DNA from: a virus | Length of the DNA: 64,000 nucleotides | Virus record (IMG/VR): IMGVR_UViG_3300017917_001342 | Coordinates: 124,001-188,000 of that record | Reading direction: 5' to 3' (one strand) | Part shown: positions 12,113 through 18,573 of the stretch, one piece after another | Layout: every line of letters starts with the position of its first letter | Position numbering within the stretch: the stretch's first letter is position 1 | Position numbers and translations under genes: made by a program | Notes under the pieces: generated by a model | What the model was told of the DNA's origin: nothing | Seen by the model: only the letters and a program-made list of their open reading frames with translations | Databases searched by the model: none

Positions 12113-12715
12113 ATGACAGAGCCACAACCAAAAGACTTTAGCGATAGATTTGCTTATAGTTTAACTATGTTCTTTCGTTGGTTTGCTGATACATTTTTTG
12201 CAAAACGCTACGGACACCGTGCAGTGGTTTTAGAAACTGTTGCCGGTGTACCCGGTATGGTTGCAGGCATGTGGCAGCATCTGCGCAGTCTACGTAAAAT
12301 GGAACCAGACAAGCGTGGATGGATTCACACACTGTTAGCAGAAGCTGAAAATGAACGTATGCATTTGATGATCTTTATTGAAATTGCAAAACCAAATTGG
12401 TTTGAACGATTGATTGTAATGTTTGCACAGTTTGTGTTTTGGCATTTCTATTTTGTGCTGTATGTGTTTTTTCCAAAAACTGCACATCGCATGGTTGGAT
12501 ACTTTGAAAATCAAGCAGTTGTAAGTTATACACATTACCTGGAAGAAATTGATGCAGGTCGAGCAGAAAACATACCTGCTCCTAAAATTGCAATTGATTA
12601 CTATCACTTGCATCCCGACGCAAGGTTACGTGATGTTGTTATCGCAGTGCGATTAGATGAACAAGGTCATGCAGATGTTAATCACAGCATGGCAAATGAA
12701 TTAAGCAACGTTTGA
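12113..12715 (+). CDS. aox: alternative oxidase (di-iron ubiquinol oxidase)
   Basis: 200 residues with the AOX four-helix pattern: LETVAGVPG (Glu41), AENERMH (Glu81, His84), and DEQGHADVNH (Glu183, His186). The third motif, normally LEEEA, reads FENQA at 131-135, so one carboxylate of the iron site may be shifted to Glu132 or lost. A hydrophobic helix near 100-122 would bind the inner membrane. AOX passes electrons from ubiquinol to oxygen without proton pumping, and could keep NADH turnover or redox balance during infection. Ribosome site AGGATCT. Confidence 0.88.
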   Translation: MTEPQPKDFSDRFAYSLTMFFRWFADTFFAKRYGHRAVVLETVAGVPGMVAGMWQHLRSLRKMEPDKRGWIHTLLAEAENERMHLMIFIEIAKPNWFERLIVMFAQFVFWHFYFVLYVFFPKTAHRMVGYFENQAVVSYTHYLEEIDAGRAENIPAPKIAIDYYHLHPDARLRDVVIAVRLDEQGHADVNHSMANELSNV

Positions 12716-12721
12716 TACAAT

Positions 12722-12799
12722 GCTTCCGTAGCTCAATGGAATTAGAGTAGCGAGCTTCTACCTCGTTGGTTGTGGGTTCGAGTCCTACCGGGAGCACCA
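12722..12799 (+). tRNA. tRNA-Arg(UCU), copy 1
   Basis: Acceptor GCTTCCG/CGGGAGC, A73, encoded CCA. Anticodon arm GCGAG-CTTCTAC-CTCGT. Confidence 0.92.
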
Positions 12800-12958
12800 A
12801 TATACTAAAGGATTACCCATCGTCCTCCCGCAAGGGTTTATATATGAGGTTGACTAGAGTGGCGTTTAGTTAGTAGCAGACTTCTAAAACTAGAGAGGTC
12901 ACTGGTGTTGTTCGAAATGACAACTAGGTAGCTGGCGCCGAATAAAGCCAGCACACTA
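12800..12958 (+). ncRNA. structured untranslated RNA after tRNA-Arg
   Basis: Contains GTTG/CAAC around TTCGAAATGA, and a strong GCTGGC/GCCAGC hairpin (12933-12954) near its end. A TTCTAAAA segment resembles an arginine anticodon loop but no cloverleaf forms. No ORF. Confidence 0.4.
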
Positions 12959-13027
12959 AATTTTTACTGTTGACAACCTAGACATTGTGTTGCAGTATAG
13001 TGTACAGATTTTCGAAAAGGAAAACTT

Positions 13028-13240
13028 ATGGAACTGATCTTTTTTCTCATTGGCATTGCACTGGTTGCATGGCTAAATCACTATCTTGCTACACAGCGCG
13101 GTCGTAACGCAGTGGGTTGGGCTATTGCGGGTGCAATTTTTGGCATTCTGTCAACAGTGCTATTGCTTATCCTAGGCAAGACTGAAGCACGTGAAGTTGA
13201 AATTACAAGCAAAGCAATCAACACTGCTAACAAAAACTAA
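13028..13240 (+). CDS. 70-residue two-helix membrane protein
   Basis: Membrane helices at about 2-18 and 29-50 separated by HYLATQRGRNAVGW, a loop pattern found in many small bacterial inner membrane proteins. AAAAGGAAAACTT precedes the start. TTGACA at 12970 with TATAGT 20 nt later may drive it. Function unknown. Confidence 0.7.
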   Translation: MELIFFLIGIALVAWLNHYLATQRGRNAVGWAIAGAIFGILSTVLLLILGKTEAREVEITSKAINTANKN

Positions 13241-13477
13241 TAGAAAAACGGCAACGGCTTCTGGTACACCGGTTAACATTCCGAGAAGAAGTGCGGGCTA
13301 GCGTGATTGAATGTGGTAGGAGTAATTACCCTGCCTACATGAGCGCCAAGTGCATAGTTGCCACCAATTTTGCTGGGTATGGCATGGTGCTGCTGAAGAG
13401 GTTGATCACTCCAAGGCGAAGTAGAGAAATGAAACGCTCAAGTGCTTCATCCCGTTCGAATCGGACGCCCGGCGCCA
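13241..13477 (+). ncRNA. very large tRNA-like RNA ending in CCA
   Basis: The 3' end has a weak T-arm around TTCGAAT (13455-13461) and GCCCGGCGCCA. The 5' part from about 13293 reads GCGGGC-TA like an acceptor and positions 8-9, then a D-arm-like region enlarged by the hairpin GGTAGG/CCTAC. GCCA/TGGC encloses a 7-nt loop ATTTTGC that could act as an anticodon arm. No standard tRNA forms; acceptor pairing is imperfect. Confidence 0.4.
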
Positions 13478-13492
13478 TTTAAGGAAATTACA

Positions 13493-13777
13493 ATGGAAGA
13501 ATTGCTTAATGCACATAGGTTTATGATGCGTAGATACAAGTCTATCATCTTAAACCGCAAACTAGAAGATCAAGAGTTTTTAGTAAACTTCTGTGATACT
13601 GCGCAGACTTTAACCAATCCAGACAAACTTAGCCGCTGGGTTGGTTACATACAAGGCATACTGATTGAACGCAAGATAATAGATACAGATTTTGAACGCG
13701 ATGTTAGTAGAGAAATCTACAAACCAATCTATGAACGGTTAGGTTACGATAGTTCAACAGTTGAGGTAACAAAATAA
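13493..13777 (+). CDS. 94-residue hypothetical phage protein
   Basis: Start at 13493 after TAAGGAAATTACA. Helical, with HRFMMRRYKSIILNRKLEDQ and RWVGYIQGILIERKIID, a pattern I associate with short conserved marine phage proteins of unknown role. Ends 7 nt before the next gene. Confidence 0.75.
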   Translation: MEELLNAHRFMMRRYKSIILNRKLEDQEFLVNFCDTAQTLTNPDKLSRWVGYIQGILIERKIIDTDFERDVSREIYKPIYERLGYDSSTVEVTK

Positions 13778-13783
13778 TTTAAC

Positions 13784-14059
13784 ATGCTGCAAACATATTT
13801 TGATCCTGTAACAGTTAATGGCACTGTATATCATCTTAGTACACACGGTGTTGTATTGGAAAGTGCAATAAAACAGAATGAAATACAGCTTGTGCCTGTT
13901 ATGCGTGTTTATGTAACTATCAATGGTGTTACACACAAACTGCATAATAAAGTTTGTTTTTATGACACGGAAGAAATATCATCAATGGATCTTTTTAAAG
14001 TTCAAAATGACTTTTATGCCAATGTTCAACAAGAAATAAAACACATTTTGTTAAACTAA
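13784..14059 (+). CDS. 91-residue hypothetical protein
   Basis: Beta-rich (TVNGTVYHLSTHGVVLE, RVYVTINGVTHKLHNKV) with a helical tail. No clear ribosome site, so translation is probably coupled to the gene before it. Family not recognised. Confidence 0.65.
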   Translation: MLQTYFDPVTVNGTVYHLSTHGVVLESAIKQNEIQLVPVMRVYVTINGVTHKLHNKVCFYDTEEISSMDLFKVQNDFYANVQQEIKHILLN

Positions 14060-14114
14060 CTATTGACACCAATCACAGTCCTATGCTATGTAAACTCAAG
14101 CAAAGGAGAACGTC

Positions 14115-14429
14115 ATGGGTTATGCATTTGAAAACTACTATCGCGGTGAGTTTGAGAATCACCGAGTTGAGATTTTCATTGGACGCGATTTGGACCTTGA
14201 TGTACTCAATGCTACCGGTGATGTTGTACCAGGTCGTATCAGAGACACACAGCTTTATGTTGATCTTGTGATTAACGGCGAAGTGTTGAAAGAAGATACT
14301 GTGTACGGTGATATTGTTGCTGGCGAGTTTCTGCGTGATGCAATTGGCTATGGGCCTGCAAAGGACATGCTTACAAAAATGAATCTACCTAAAAACAGCC
14401 TTATGTGGCGGCTAGGACAAAAGAGTTAA
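14115..14429 (+). CDS. 104-residue hypothetical protein
   Basis: AAAGGAGAACGTC ribosome site and TTGACA 50 nt upstream (14064). Acidic and beta-rich, with FIGRDLDLDVLNATG and YVDLVINGEVLK. Family not recognised. Confidence 0.7.
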   Translation: MGYAFENYYRGEFENHRVEIFIGRDLDLDVLNATGDVVPGRIRDTQLYVDLVINGEVLKEDTVYGDIVAGEFLRDAIGYGPAKDMLTKMNLPKNSLMWRLGQKS

Positions 14430-14432
14430 ATT

Positions 14433-14777
14433 ATGCGATTGGTTAATCGTCCGTTGGCAGAAATACAAAATAAAACGCCCGAACTTGCACGTGATATAAT
14501 CGAATGCATTTTTTCCAATTGGTTTGTTTACCATAAAAACAGCAAGACATTTACACGAATTCCCGTTATCAGATATGCAAATAATGATGCAAATATCAGC
14601 ATGGGATATTGCGCTGCTGAAAAAGCAGTATGGATAGCAGCAAGTAGTCCTAATGTAACTGCTCGCGATTTGCTACTAGTATGGCAGCTAACATTAGTTA
14701 AACACCAGATGTCATTACGTATTGACAATGTGCTTAAAAGCTGCTATAAACAGCTAGATAATTTGACAACGCCGTAA
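14433..14777 (+). CDS. 114-residue hypothetical protein
   Basis: Follows the previous stop by 3 nt. Contains AVWIAASSPNVTARDLLLVW and two Cys. It ends just before tRNA-His. Family not recognised. Confidence 0.65.
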   Translation: MRLVNRPLAEIQNKTPELARDIIECIFSNWFVYHKNSKTFTRIPVIRYANNDANISMGYCAAEKAVWIAASSPNVTARDLLLVWQLTLVKHQMSLRIDNVLKSCYKQLDNLTTP

Positions 14778-14787
14778 GGCTTAAAAT

Positions 14788-14863
14788 CCTGACTTAGTGA
14801 TAGCGGTTAGCACGTCGGTCTGTGGAACCGATAGGGGTGGTTCGAATCCACCAGTCAGGACCA
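14788..14863 (+). tRNA. tRNA-His(GUG) lacking G-1, with A73
   Basis: Acceptor CCTGACT/AGTCAGG, discriminator A, encoded CCA. The base before position 1 is T, so there is no G-1:C73 pair. Anticodon arm TCGGT-CTGTGGA-ACCGA. Loss of G-1 with A73 is known from a subset of Alphaproteobacteria with a matching HisRS. Confidence 0.9.
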
Positions 14864-14879
14864 ATAAACGGAGCATGAA

Positions 14880-15212
14880 ATGACTGCTGAAATGACAGAT
14901 GCACAAGTCGAATCAACTCTAATCAACATTGCCCTTGAAAAAGGCAATGATGATAAAGCTATAGTTGATTGGTTTTTGGCATTGCCTAATGAAACTAGGA
15001 CGCGAATTGGAAAATTTATCAGCGATGCAAATAACCGCGAAGGTTTCTATCCAGCATGGCAAGTTGAATACATGCGCATCAAACGTGATGTTCATGGTAA
15101 AAACATTTTTGTTCCTAAGAATCCAGAACTGTGGAAAGACTATTGGAACAAGCCCGGGTCAGCACCACAAGGCCATGTCGAATCTTTGCCGCGCACTGCG
15201 GTAAATAGTTGA
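14880..15212 (+). CDS. 110-residue hypothetical protein
   Basis: CGGAGCATGAA ribosome site. N-terminal helix (MTAEMTDAQVESTLINIALEKG), then an aromatic, charged C-terminal half with LWKDYWNKPGSAPQ. Ends shortly before tRNA-Trp. Family not recognised. Confidence 0.65.
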   Translation: MTAEMTDAQVESTLINIALEKGNDDKAIVDWFLALPNETRTRIGKFISDANNREGFYPAWQVEYMRIKRDVHGKNIFVPKNPELWKDYWNKPGSAPQGHVESLPRTAVNS

Positions 15213-15222
15213 TAGAATACGT

Positions 15223-15296
15223 AGGGGTGTGGTGAAATGGTATCACAGAAGTCTCCAAAACTTTTAGCGGGGGTTCGATTCCCTCCACCCCTGCCA
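15223..15296 (+). tRNA. tRNA-Trp(CCA)
   Basis: Acceptor AGGGGTG/CACCCCT, G73, encoded CCA. Anticodon arm GAAGT-CTCCAAA-ACTTT and a short variable loop, as normal for tryptophan. Confidence 0.93.
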
Positions 15297-15300
15297 TAAC

Positions 15301-15732
15301 TTACTTAGATTGAAAAGCGTTACAGCAGCCTTTTGCGTCAACTTTTTCGTTTAGATCAAATGCATCTGGCATTTTTTCATTTAGTAGTTTGAATAAGTCG
15401 CAAGCTGAATCTTTGAACCATACACAGTTTTCGCAGCGTACTTGACCTAACACATAGCCAGCTTGTTCCGGAGTCACTGCGCCCGATATAGGTTGATCAT
15501 CATGTGGTTTACCGTGCAGATACAATCCGCAACTTGCATTGGCAACTACTTTGTCATTTTTGCCAAAAATGCCGCAACGTTCTTTAGTTGGTAAAAACAA
15601 TTGGCAGGTACTGCACTGTGCAAATTCGTCTTTATCACCTTTAGGTGGCAAATAGATGAATGCATTCACTGTTAGCTTGTTTGAACCGCTATCAGTAGCT
15701 TCTAACAGATTTATAATACGTCGCATATCCAT
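15301..15732 (-). CDS. cysteine-rich protein, possible iron-sulfur or zinc protein
   Basis: 143 residues with about ten Cys in two similar blocks: CSTCQLF...CGIFG...CGLY and CENCVWF...CDLF...CCNAF. The spacing resembles high-potential iron-sulfur-like proteins but could equally bind zinc. Starts MDMRRIINLLEA (or at Met3). No signal peptide. It runs against the RNA genes around it. Confidence 0.7.
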   Translation of the reverse strand: MDMRRIINLLEATDSGSNKLTVNAFIYLPPKGDKDEFAQCSTCQLFLPTKERCGIFGKNDKVVANASCGLYLHGKPHDDQPISGAVTPEQAGYVLGQVRCENCVWFKDSACDLFKLLNEKMPDAFDLNEKVDAKGCCNAFQSK

Positions 15733-15816
15733 AAAGTTATTTATTACCTATAAACCATAGCGTTTGGACGCACAACCATTGGGTATAGTGTAGTCACTAA
15801 GTGGGGCACTTGTGCC

Positions 15817-15844
15817 GAACAGGGTTCGCGCCTGTTCTTTTTTT
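15817..15844 (+). terminator. intrinsic terminator
   Basis: GAACAGG (15817-15823), a 7-nt loop, CCTGTTC (15831-15837) and a run of T. It separates the upstream unit from the long RNA operon. Confidence 0.8.
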
Positions 15845-15876
15845 CAAAAAAACTGCATTTATTTTAAAAAATGCTG

Positions 15877-15905
15877 TTGACCATGCTGGCAAGAACAGCT
15901 ATGTT
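15877..15905 (+). promoter_or_regulatory. promoter of the first RNA operon
   Basis: TTGACC 15877-15882, a 17-nt spacer, TATGTT 15900-15905. Confidence 0.7.
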
Positions 15906-15911
15906 ATGTGA

Positions 15912-15943
15912 GTAAGCAAAACAGCTTACACGCTCTTTGACAA
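15912..15943 (+). promoter_or_regulatory. boxB-like hairpin and boxA, rRNA-type antitermination leader
   Basis: Hairpin GTAAGC (15912-15917)/GCTTAC (15924-15929) is followed after 2 nt by GCTCTTTGACAA, close to the rRNA boxA (GCTCTTTAACA). The same hairpin-boxA order occurs at 28834-28868. boxA recruits NusB/S10 to prevent early termination on long untranslated RNA (family knowledge). Confidence 0.8.
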
Positions 15944-15984
15944 GATAGAAAACACAATAGACTTGGTAGTGTGAGGAACACGTA

Positions 15985-16074
15985 AACCCAAGTTGCGTAA
16001 CGTGTGCTGTTACTACCGCGCGGTTCGGGATACTGTAAAGTATTACTCGTATTGCTAATTGTAGCAGCACACAC
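15985..16074 (+). ncRNA. stem-closed RNA element 1 of the operon
   Basis: GTGTGCTG (16002-16009) pairs with CAGCACAC (16065-16072); inside are ATACT-GTAA-AGTAT and a CGCGGTTCGGG segment like a T-arm. An upstream ACACG can compete for CGTGT. Confidence 0.45.
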
Positions 16075-16075
16075 T

Positions 16076-16237
16076 AAACAGAAACTGGTAGCTATAGCAT
16101 ATTGTTAATGCGCTATGATATCAGAGGAAGACAGTGTGGCGGCTGTCCAGAGCACTAGCTCTGCAAGCACAAATCAGCTAACATGTGTACTGATACTGGA
16201 GAAACCTGTCGATTCAGGTCAATGGCTGTTTCTGTTT
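16076..16237 (+). ncRNA. multibranched RNA element 2 of the operon
   Basis: AAACAGAAAC (16076-16085)/GTTTCTGTTT (16228-16237) close the element. Within it are ATAGC/GCTAT, TATCAG/CTGATA enclosing GACAG/CTGTC and CAGAGC-ACTA-GCTCTG, and a final ACCTG-TCGATT-CAGGT hairpin. The terminal helix resembles those at 17871 and 28915. Confidence 0.55.
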
Positions 16238-16473
16238 TTACTTGCAACCTGCCTATGTGGAATTGCGTGATAATCTGCTGCGTCAGGCCTGAAGGGACAA
16301 TTCCCGCGGCGCAATGGAAGAGCCACATTAGTCAAAACGTTGAGATTGTATCAAGATGCGAGTGGGTTGCAACTAAAAACAGAAAAGGCATTGACGTAGT
16401 AAATACGCGATGCTACATTAACTACGTAGACGGTAAACAGTTTACAGGTTCTTTGACAATTAGGGAATACTAA
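16183..16473 (+). CDS. doubtful ORF within the RNA operon
   Basis: 96 codons. The last 50 residues (from WKSHISQNVEIV to GSLTIREY) look protein-like, with alternating strands and normal codon choice, but there is no ribosome site and the first half overlaps the structured element 16076-16237. A shorter protein with a start near 16310 is possible. Confidence 0.3.
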   Translation: MCTDTGETCRFRSMAVSVFTCNLPMWNCVIICCVRPEGTIPAAQWKSHISQNVEIVSRCEWVATKNRKGIDVVNTRCYINYVDGKQFTGSLTIREY

Positions 16474-16576
16474 CAGTTGCGGTTGGGGCACAAGTGGTTG
16501 GCCTGAATCCATAAAACTCCTTGGGTGATGCCTGTCGGGAGCAAGCTGAGTTCGAATCTCAGACGCAACTGTTAGT
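16469..16576 (+). ncRNA. tRNA-like RNA with 13-bp perfect acceptor helix, no CCA
   Basis: ACTAACAGTTGCG (16469-16481) is the exact complement of CGCAACTGTTAGT (16564-16576). A perfect T-arm CTGAG-TTCGAAT-CTCAG lies one base inside. The D and anticodon areas do not fold canonically. Confidence 0.65.
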
Positions 16577-16584
16577 TAATAAAC

Positions 16585-16704
16585 AGCAACGCAAGTCTGT
16601 GTAATGCTAAGAGATCGGGGTTCAAATCCCCGGATTGCGGGGAAACCAGGCGAACTAGCTTAACTGGTAAAAGCGATTAGCGTAACAGGTATGCTTGCGT
16701 TGCT
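16585..16704 (+). tRNA. circularly permuted tRNA, element 1
   Basis: Arms occur in permuted order: GCTAA (16606-16610, anticodon 3' strand), 5-nt variable loop, T-arm CGGGG-TTCAAAT-CCCCG, acceptor 3' strand GATTGCG, an 8-10 nt bridge containing ACCA, acceptor 5' strand GGCGAAC, TA, D-arm GCTTAACTGGTAAAAGC, then TTAGC (16677-16681), which pairs with GCTAA. A helix CTGT/ACAG and a perfect 11-bp helix AGCAACGCAAG/CTTGCGTTGCT extend the anticodon stem. The acceptor has two mismatches. Mature ends would have to be made by joining the loop and cutting the bridge. The anticodon cannot be fixed by eye. Confidence 0.7.
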
Positions 16705-16705
16705 T

Positions 16706-16818
16706 TGATAATACAGGGTGTTGTTTGAATAACACTTGCCGGTGTCACGGGTTCGAGTCCCGTTCGGTCCATTGCGGGTCGATAGCTCAGTTGGTAGAGC
16801 ATGGTGAGAGTATCAAAC
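16706..16818 (+). tRNA. circularly permuted tRNA, element 2
   Basis: T-arm ACGGG-TTCGAGT-CCCGT (16747-16763) is followed by acceptor 3' strand TCGGTCC, A73, the bridge TTGC, acceptor 5' strand GGGTCGA (16776-16782), TA and a perfect D-arm GCTC-AGTTGGTA-GAGC. The two acceptor strands pair at all 7 positions (two G-U). TGCCG before the variable loop can pair with TGGTG after the D-arm, and GTTTGA (16723)/TCAAAC (16813) extends that helix. Without permutation these parts make no tRNA. Confidence 0.75.
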
Positions 16819-17370
16819 ATTCATCCTGTTGTAAACGACATGGGCCCGAACTAAGTATCGGATAATAAAATAAAAAGGCCATAAGCGCAGCAGCGCAACG
16901 TCTTAAGTGACCATTTGTAGCAGCCTAGGCTACACCGAGGCACATGTTAACTAGCGCAGGGTGACGAACCCGTAAGACGCAAGAATATTGGTACTGCTAC
17001 TTGAAATGCAGCTAAGTCGCTCGAATACGAGAGTAGAGCCACACGCAGGAGGGTCCAACTGAAAGAGAAGGCGCTACCAAGTACACCATCAACTAAGTTG
17101 AATGTTTGTGCGACTTTAGGTAGAGATGCTACCCAGCAGAGTTTGCAAATCTAATGAGCTCGCACTGAAATTGGAATACGGTGTTAAAAGTTGCAATACT
17201 GATTCAAACGTATTAGTATACCCATCTTAATACGTTGGTGTTAATGGCTTGTGGGTAACGGTAACTTAACTTAGCAATAGGTTAGACGCGGAGGGACTAT
17301 CAGCGAAAGCTTGCATACCCATAGATGTGATGCCGGGCTGGCAGGGAGGAATGAGACTCCCACTTTGATA
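16807..17370 (+). ncRNA. large ornate RNA 1
   Basis: CAAACATTCA (16814-16823) is the exact complement of TGAATGTTTG (17099-17108) 275 nt away. Further helices include GTGCGA/TCGCAC (17108/17160), GGTAG/CTACC, ACGTATTA/TAATACGT (17209/17228), CTATCA/TGATAG (17297/17365), TGCC/GGCA, GGGAG/CTCCC, and AGC-GAAA-GCT. No ORF of note. It includes copy 2 of the motif at 245-311 (16991-17044). Density of hairpins and GNRA loops suggests a compact folded RNA. Confidence 0.6.
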
Positions 17371-17376
17371 GATTTT

Positions 17377-17453
17377 GGGGGATTAGCTCAATTGGTTAGA
17401 GCGCCGGACTCATAATCCGTAGGTTGCTGGTTCGAGTCCTGCATTCCCTACCA
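17377..17453 (+). tRNA. tRNA-Met or tRNA-Ile2 (CAU)
   Basis: Acceptor GGGGGAT/ATTCCCT (two G-U), A73, encoded CCA. Anticodon loop CTCATAA gives CAU. With three CAU genes in the window, this or 18890 may be the lysidine-type isoleucine tRNA; the sequence alone does not decide it. Confidence 0.85.
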
Positions 17454-17476
17454 TGTTTTATTAGTTGGAGAACAAT

Positions 17477-17647
17477 ATGAAAGTTGAAGCAAAAACACTT
17501 GTTGAATTGAAACAAAAAATTCGCAACAAAATGAAATGGCCAGACCGACGTACATGGACTCAACAAGAAACTGAAGAATTTAACTCTAAGTTTACAATTG
17601 AAATGGATCGCGATAGATCCGTATTTTTTGTTAAACCAAAAGAATAA
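17477..17647 (+). CDS. 56-residue charged protein
   Basis: TTGGAGAACAAT precedes the ATG 17477. A Lys-rich helix (ETKTLVELKQKIRNK-like) and a short beta end (SKFTIEMDRDRSVFFV). Family not recognised. Confidence 0.65.
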   Translation: MKVEAKTLVELKQKIRNKMKWPDRRTWTQQETEEFNSKFTIEMDRDRSVFFVKPKE

Positions 17648-17649
17648 CA

Positions 17650-17765
17650 CGCCTGCTAGTCAAGAGTAGAAAAGCAATGAGACTAGTAGGTCCTTAGCGG
17701 GATAAACAAAGTAACCTGTGGCGCAGTGCTTGCGAGCATGGATGAAACGTAAGTGTTTAGACTAT
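17650..17765 (+). ncRNA. hairpin and spacer RNA
   Basis: CCTGCTAGTC (17652) and GACTAGTAGG (about 17681) pair with one mismatch over 10 bp. The rest up to 17765 contains no convincing fold or ORF. Confidence 0.35.
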
Positions 17766-17868
17766 AACTGATATGCATCTCCTCCTTCCCCGCTAGCTAG
17801 GACGGGTTGGTTGTAGATCTGATGCTGATCGAATGGTTCGAATCCTGGGAGAGCACTGCATATCAGTT
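17766..17868 (+). ncRNA. tRNA-like RNA with 12-bp perfect outer helix
   Basis: AACTGATATGCA (17766-17777)/TGCATATCAGTT (17857-17868) are exact complements. Next inside, TCTCC/GGGAGA forms an acceptor-like helix and TGG-TTCGAAT-CCT a weak T-arm. No CCA. Confidence 0.55.
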
Positions 17869-17870
17869 TA

Positions 17871-17994
17871 AATTCTGTTTTCACATGTACTATGTTCTGG
17901 GAACACTTTAACCAGGGTTAGAGTGCTGGGTTCGATTCCCGGGCGGGTTAAATGGGGGTTCGAGTCCCTCAGTAGTACAGTTGAAAGCAGAATT
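17871..17994 (+). ncRNA. tRNA-like cloverleaf with a nested second T-arm
   Basis: The outer helix 17871-17892/17973-17994 has about 20 of 22 pairs (AATTCTG-TTTTCA... with ...TGAAA-GCAGAATT). Inside are a D-arm-like GTTC-TGG-GAAC, an anticodon-position stem TTTAACC/GGGTTAAA that holds another hairpin CTGGG-TTCGATT-CCCGG, and a normal T-arm GGGGG-TTCGAGT-CCCTC. No CCA follows the acceptor. Confidence 0.6.
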
Positions 17995-17997
17995 TGC

Positions 17998-18153
17998 AAT
18001 TCGGTTTCTACCTGCATTAGACAGTGTAAAGGTGCATATACTTTGGGCGAACGTAGTAAGATAGGATGAAGTACAAGTCCCGTATCTGCTAGTAGTTTTT
18101 GGACAAGGTGGGGCCAGTTCGAATCTGGCACTGATGCAGTTAGAAACAGAATT
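17998..18153 (+). ncRNA. tRNA-like RNA, 20-bp outer helix
   Basis: AATTCGGTTTCTACCTGCAT (17998-18017) pairs with 18134-18153 at 18 of 20 positions, continuing into TAG/CTG. T-arm GCCAG-TTCGAAT-CTGGC (18113-18129) is perfect. The centre includes GTCC/GGAC around a long loop. No CCA. It ends 3 nt before the initiator-like tRNA. Confidence 0.6.
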
Positions 18154-18155
18154 TT

Positions 18156-18234
18156 TGCGGGGTAGAGAAGTCTGGTCGTTCTCGCCGGGCTCATAACTCG
18201 GAGATCAGTGGTTCAAATCCACTCCCCGCAACCA
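18156..18234 (+). tRNA. initiator-type tRNA-Met(CAU)
   Basis: Anticodon arm CGGG-CTCATAA-CTCG, with the G-rich stem of initiators, and the 3' part GGTTCAAATCC...CCCCGCAACCA. Position 1 is T and pairs with A72; bacterial initiators normally have an unpaired C1-A72, which matters for formylation. Confidence 0.85.
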
Positions 18235-18241
18235 ATATTAT

Positions 18242-18320
18242 GAGTGTGTAACCCGCGGAGGGTTGAAGATACAAGAAGCTGTTGTATCGAGCGAGGTCAT
18301 TCTTCAGCGCAGACTCACCA
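18242..18320 (+). ncRNA. 79-nt tRNA-sized RNA ending in CCA, no T-loop
   Basis: GAGTGTG pairs with CAGACTC (6 of 7) and ACCA ends the RNA. AACCC-GCGGA-GGGTT is in D-arm position and GATACAA-GAAGCTG-TTGTATC is a strong 7-bp hairpin with a 7-nt loop. A T-arm is not recognisable. Confidence 0.4.
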
Positions 18321-18324
18321 ATTA

Positions 18325-18540
18325 TAACTAAATGCGGATAGCACCGCTTGCATACTGAGTAAGTATTAGCACGCCGCATATATCCCACCAGAGTGTCGGT
18401 AAACCACGGTAAGGGGAAGGTGCTTGAAGACATTGTATTACGTGTGGCAAATACTAGAGTATTACCTACTCCCACTTATCAGGGAATTACCTGCGCTGTA
18501 CATCTTAGATGATAACGGTTGCAAACACGATAAGACGTAA
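18325..18540 (+). ncRNA. untranslated region with a small multibranched fold
   Basis: ATGCGG/CCGCAT (18332/18374) encloses ATACT/AGTAT. The remaining 150 nt show only weak pairings and no ORF; they may be the leader of the secreted protein gene. Confidence 0.35.
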
Positions 18541-18573
18541 TATAATTAAAACACTTATATAGGATATAATCCA

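Noticed and set aside
13291-13482. 63-codon ORF starting MRASVIECG
   Set aside because: No ribosome site; it runs through the tRNA-like 3' end and has no protein-like composition.
16807-17370. RNase P RNA or tmRNA
   Set aside because: None of the conserved cores (such as the P4 AGAGGAAAGTC or the tmRNA tag ORF with GGTTCGAxTCC end) is present in the right order.
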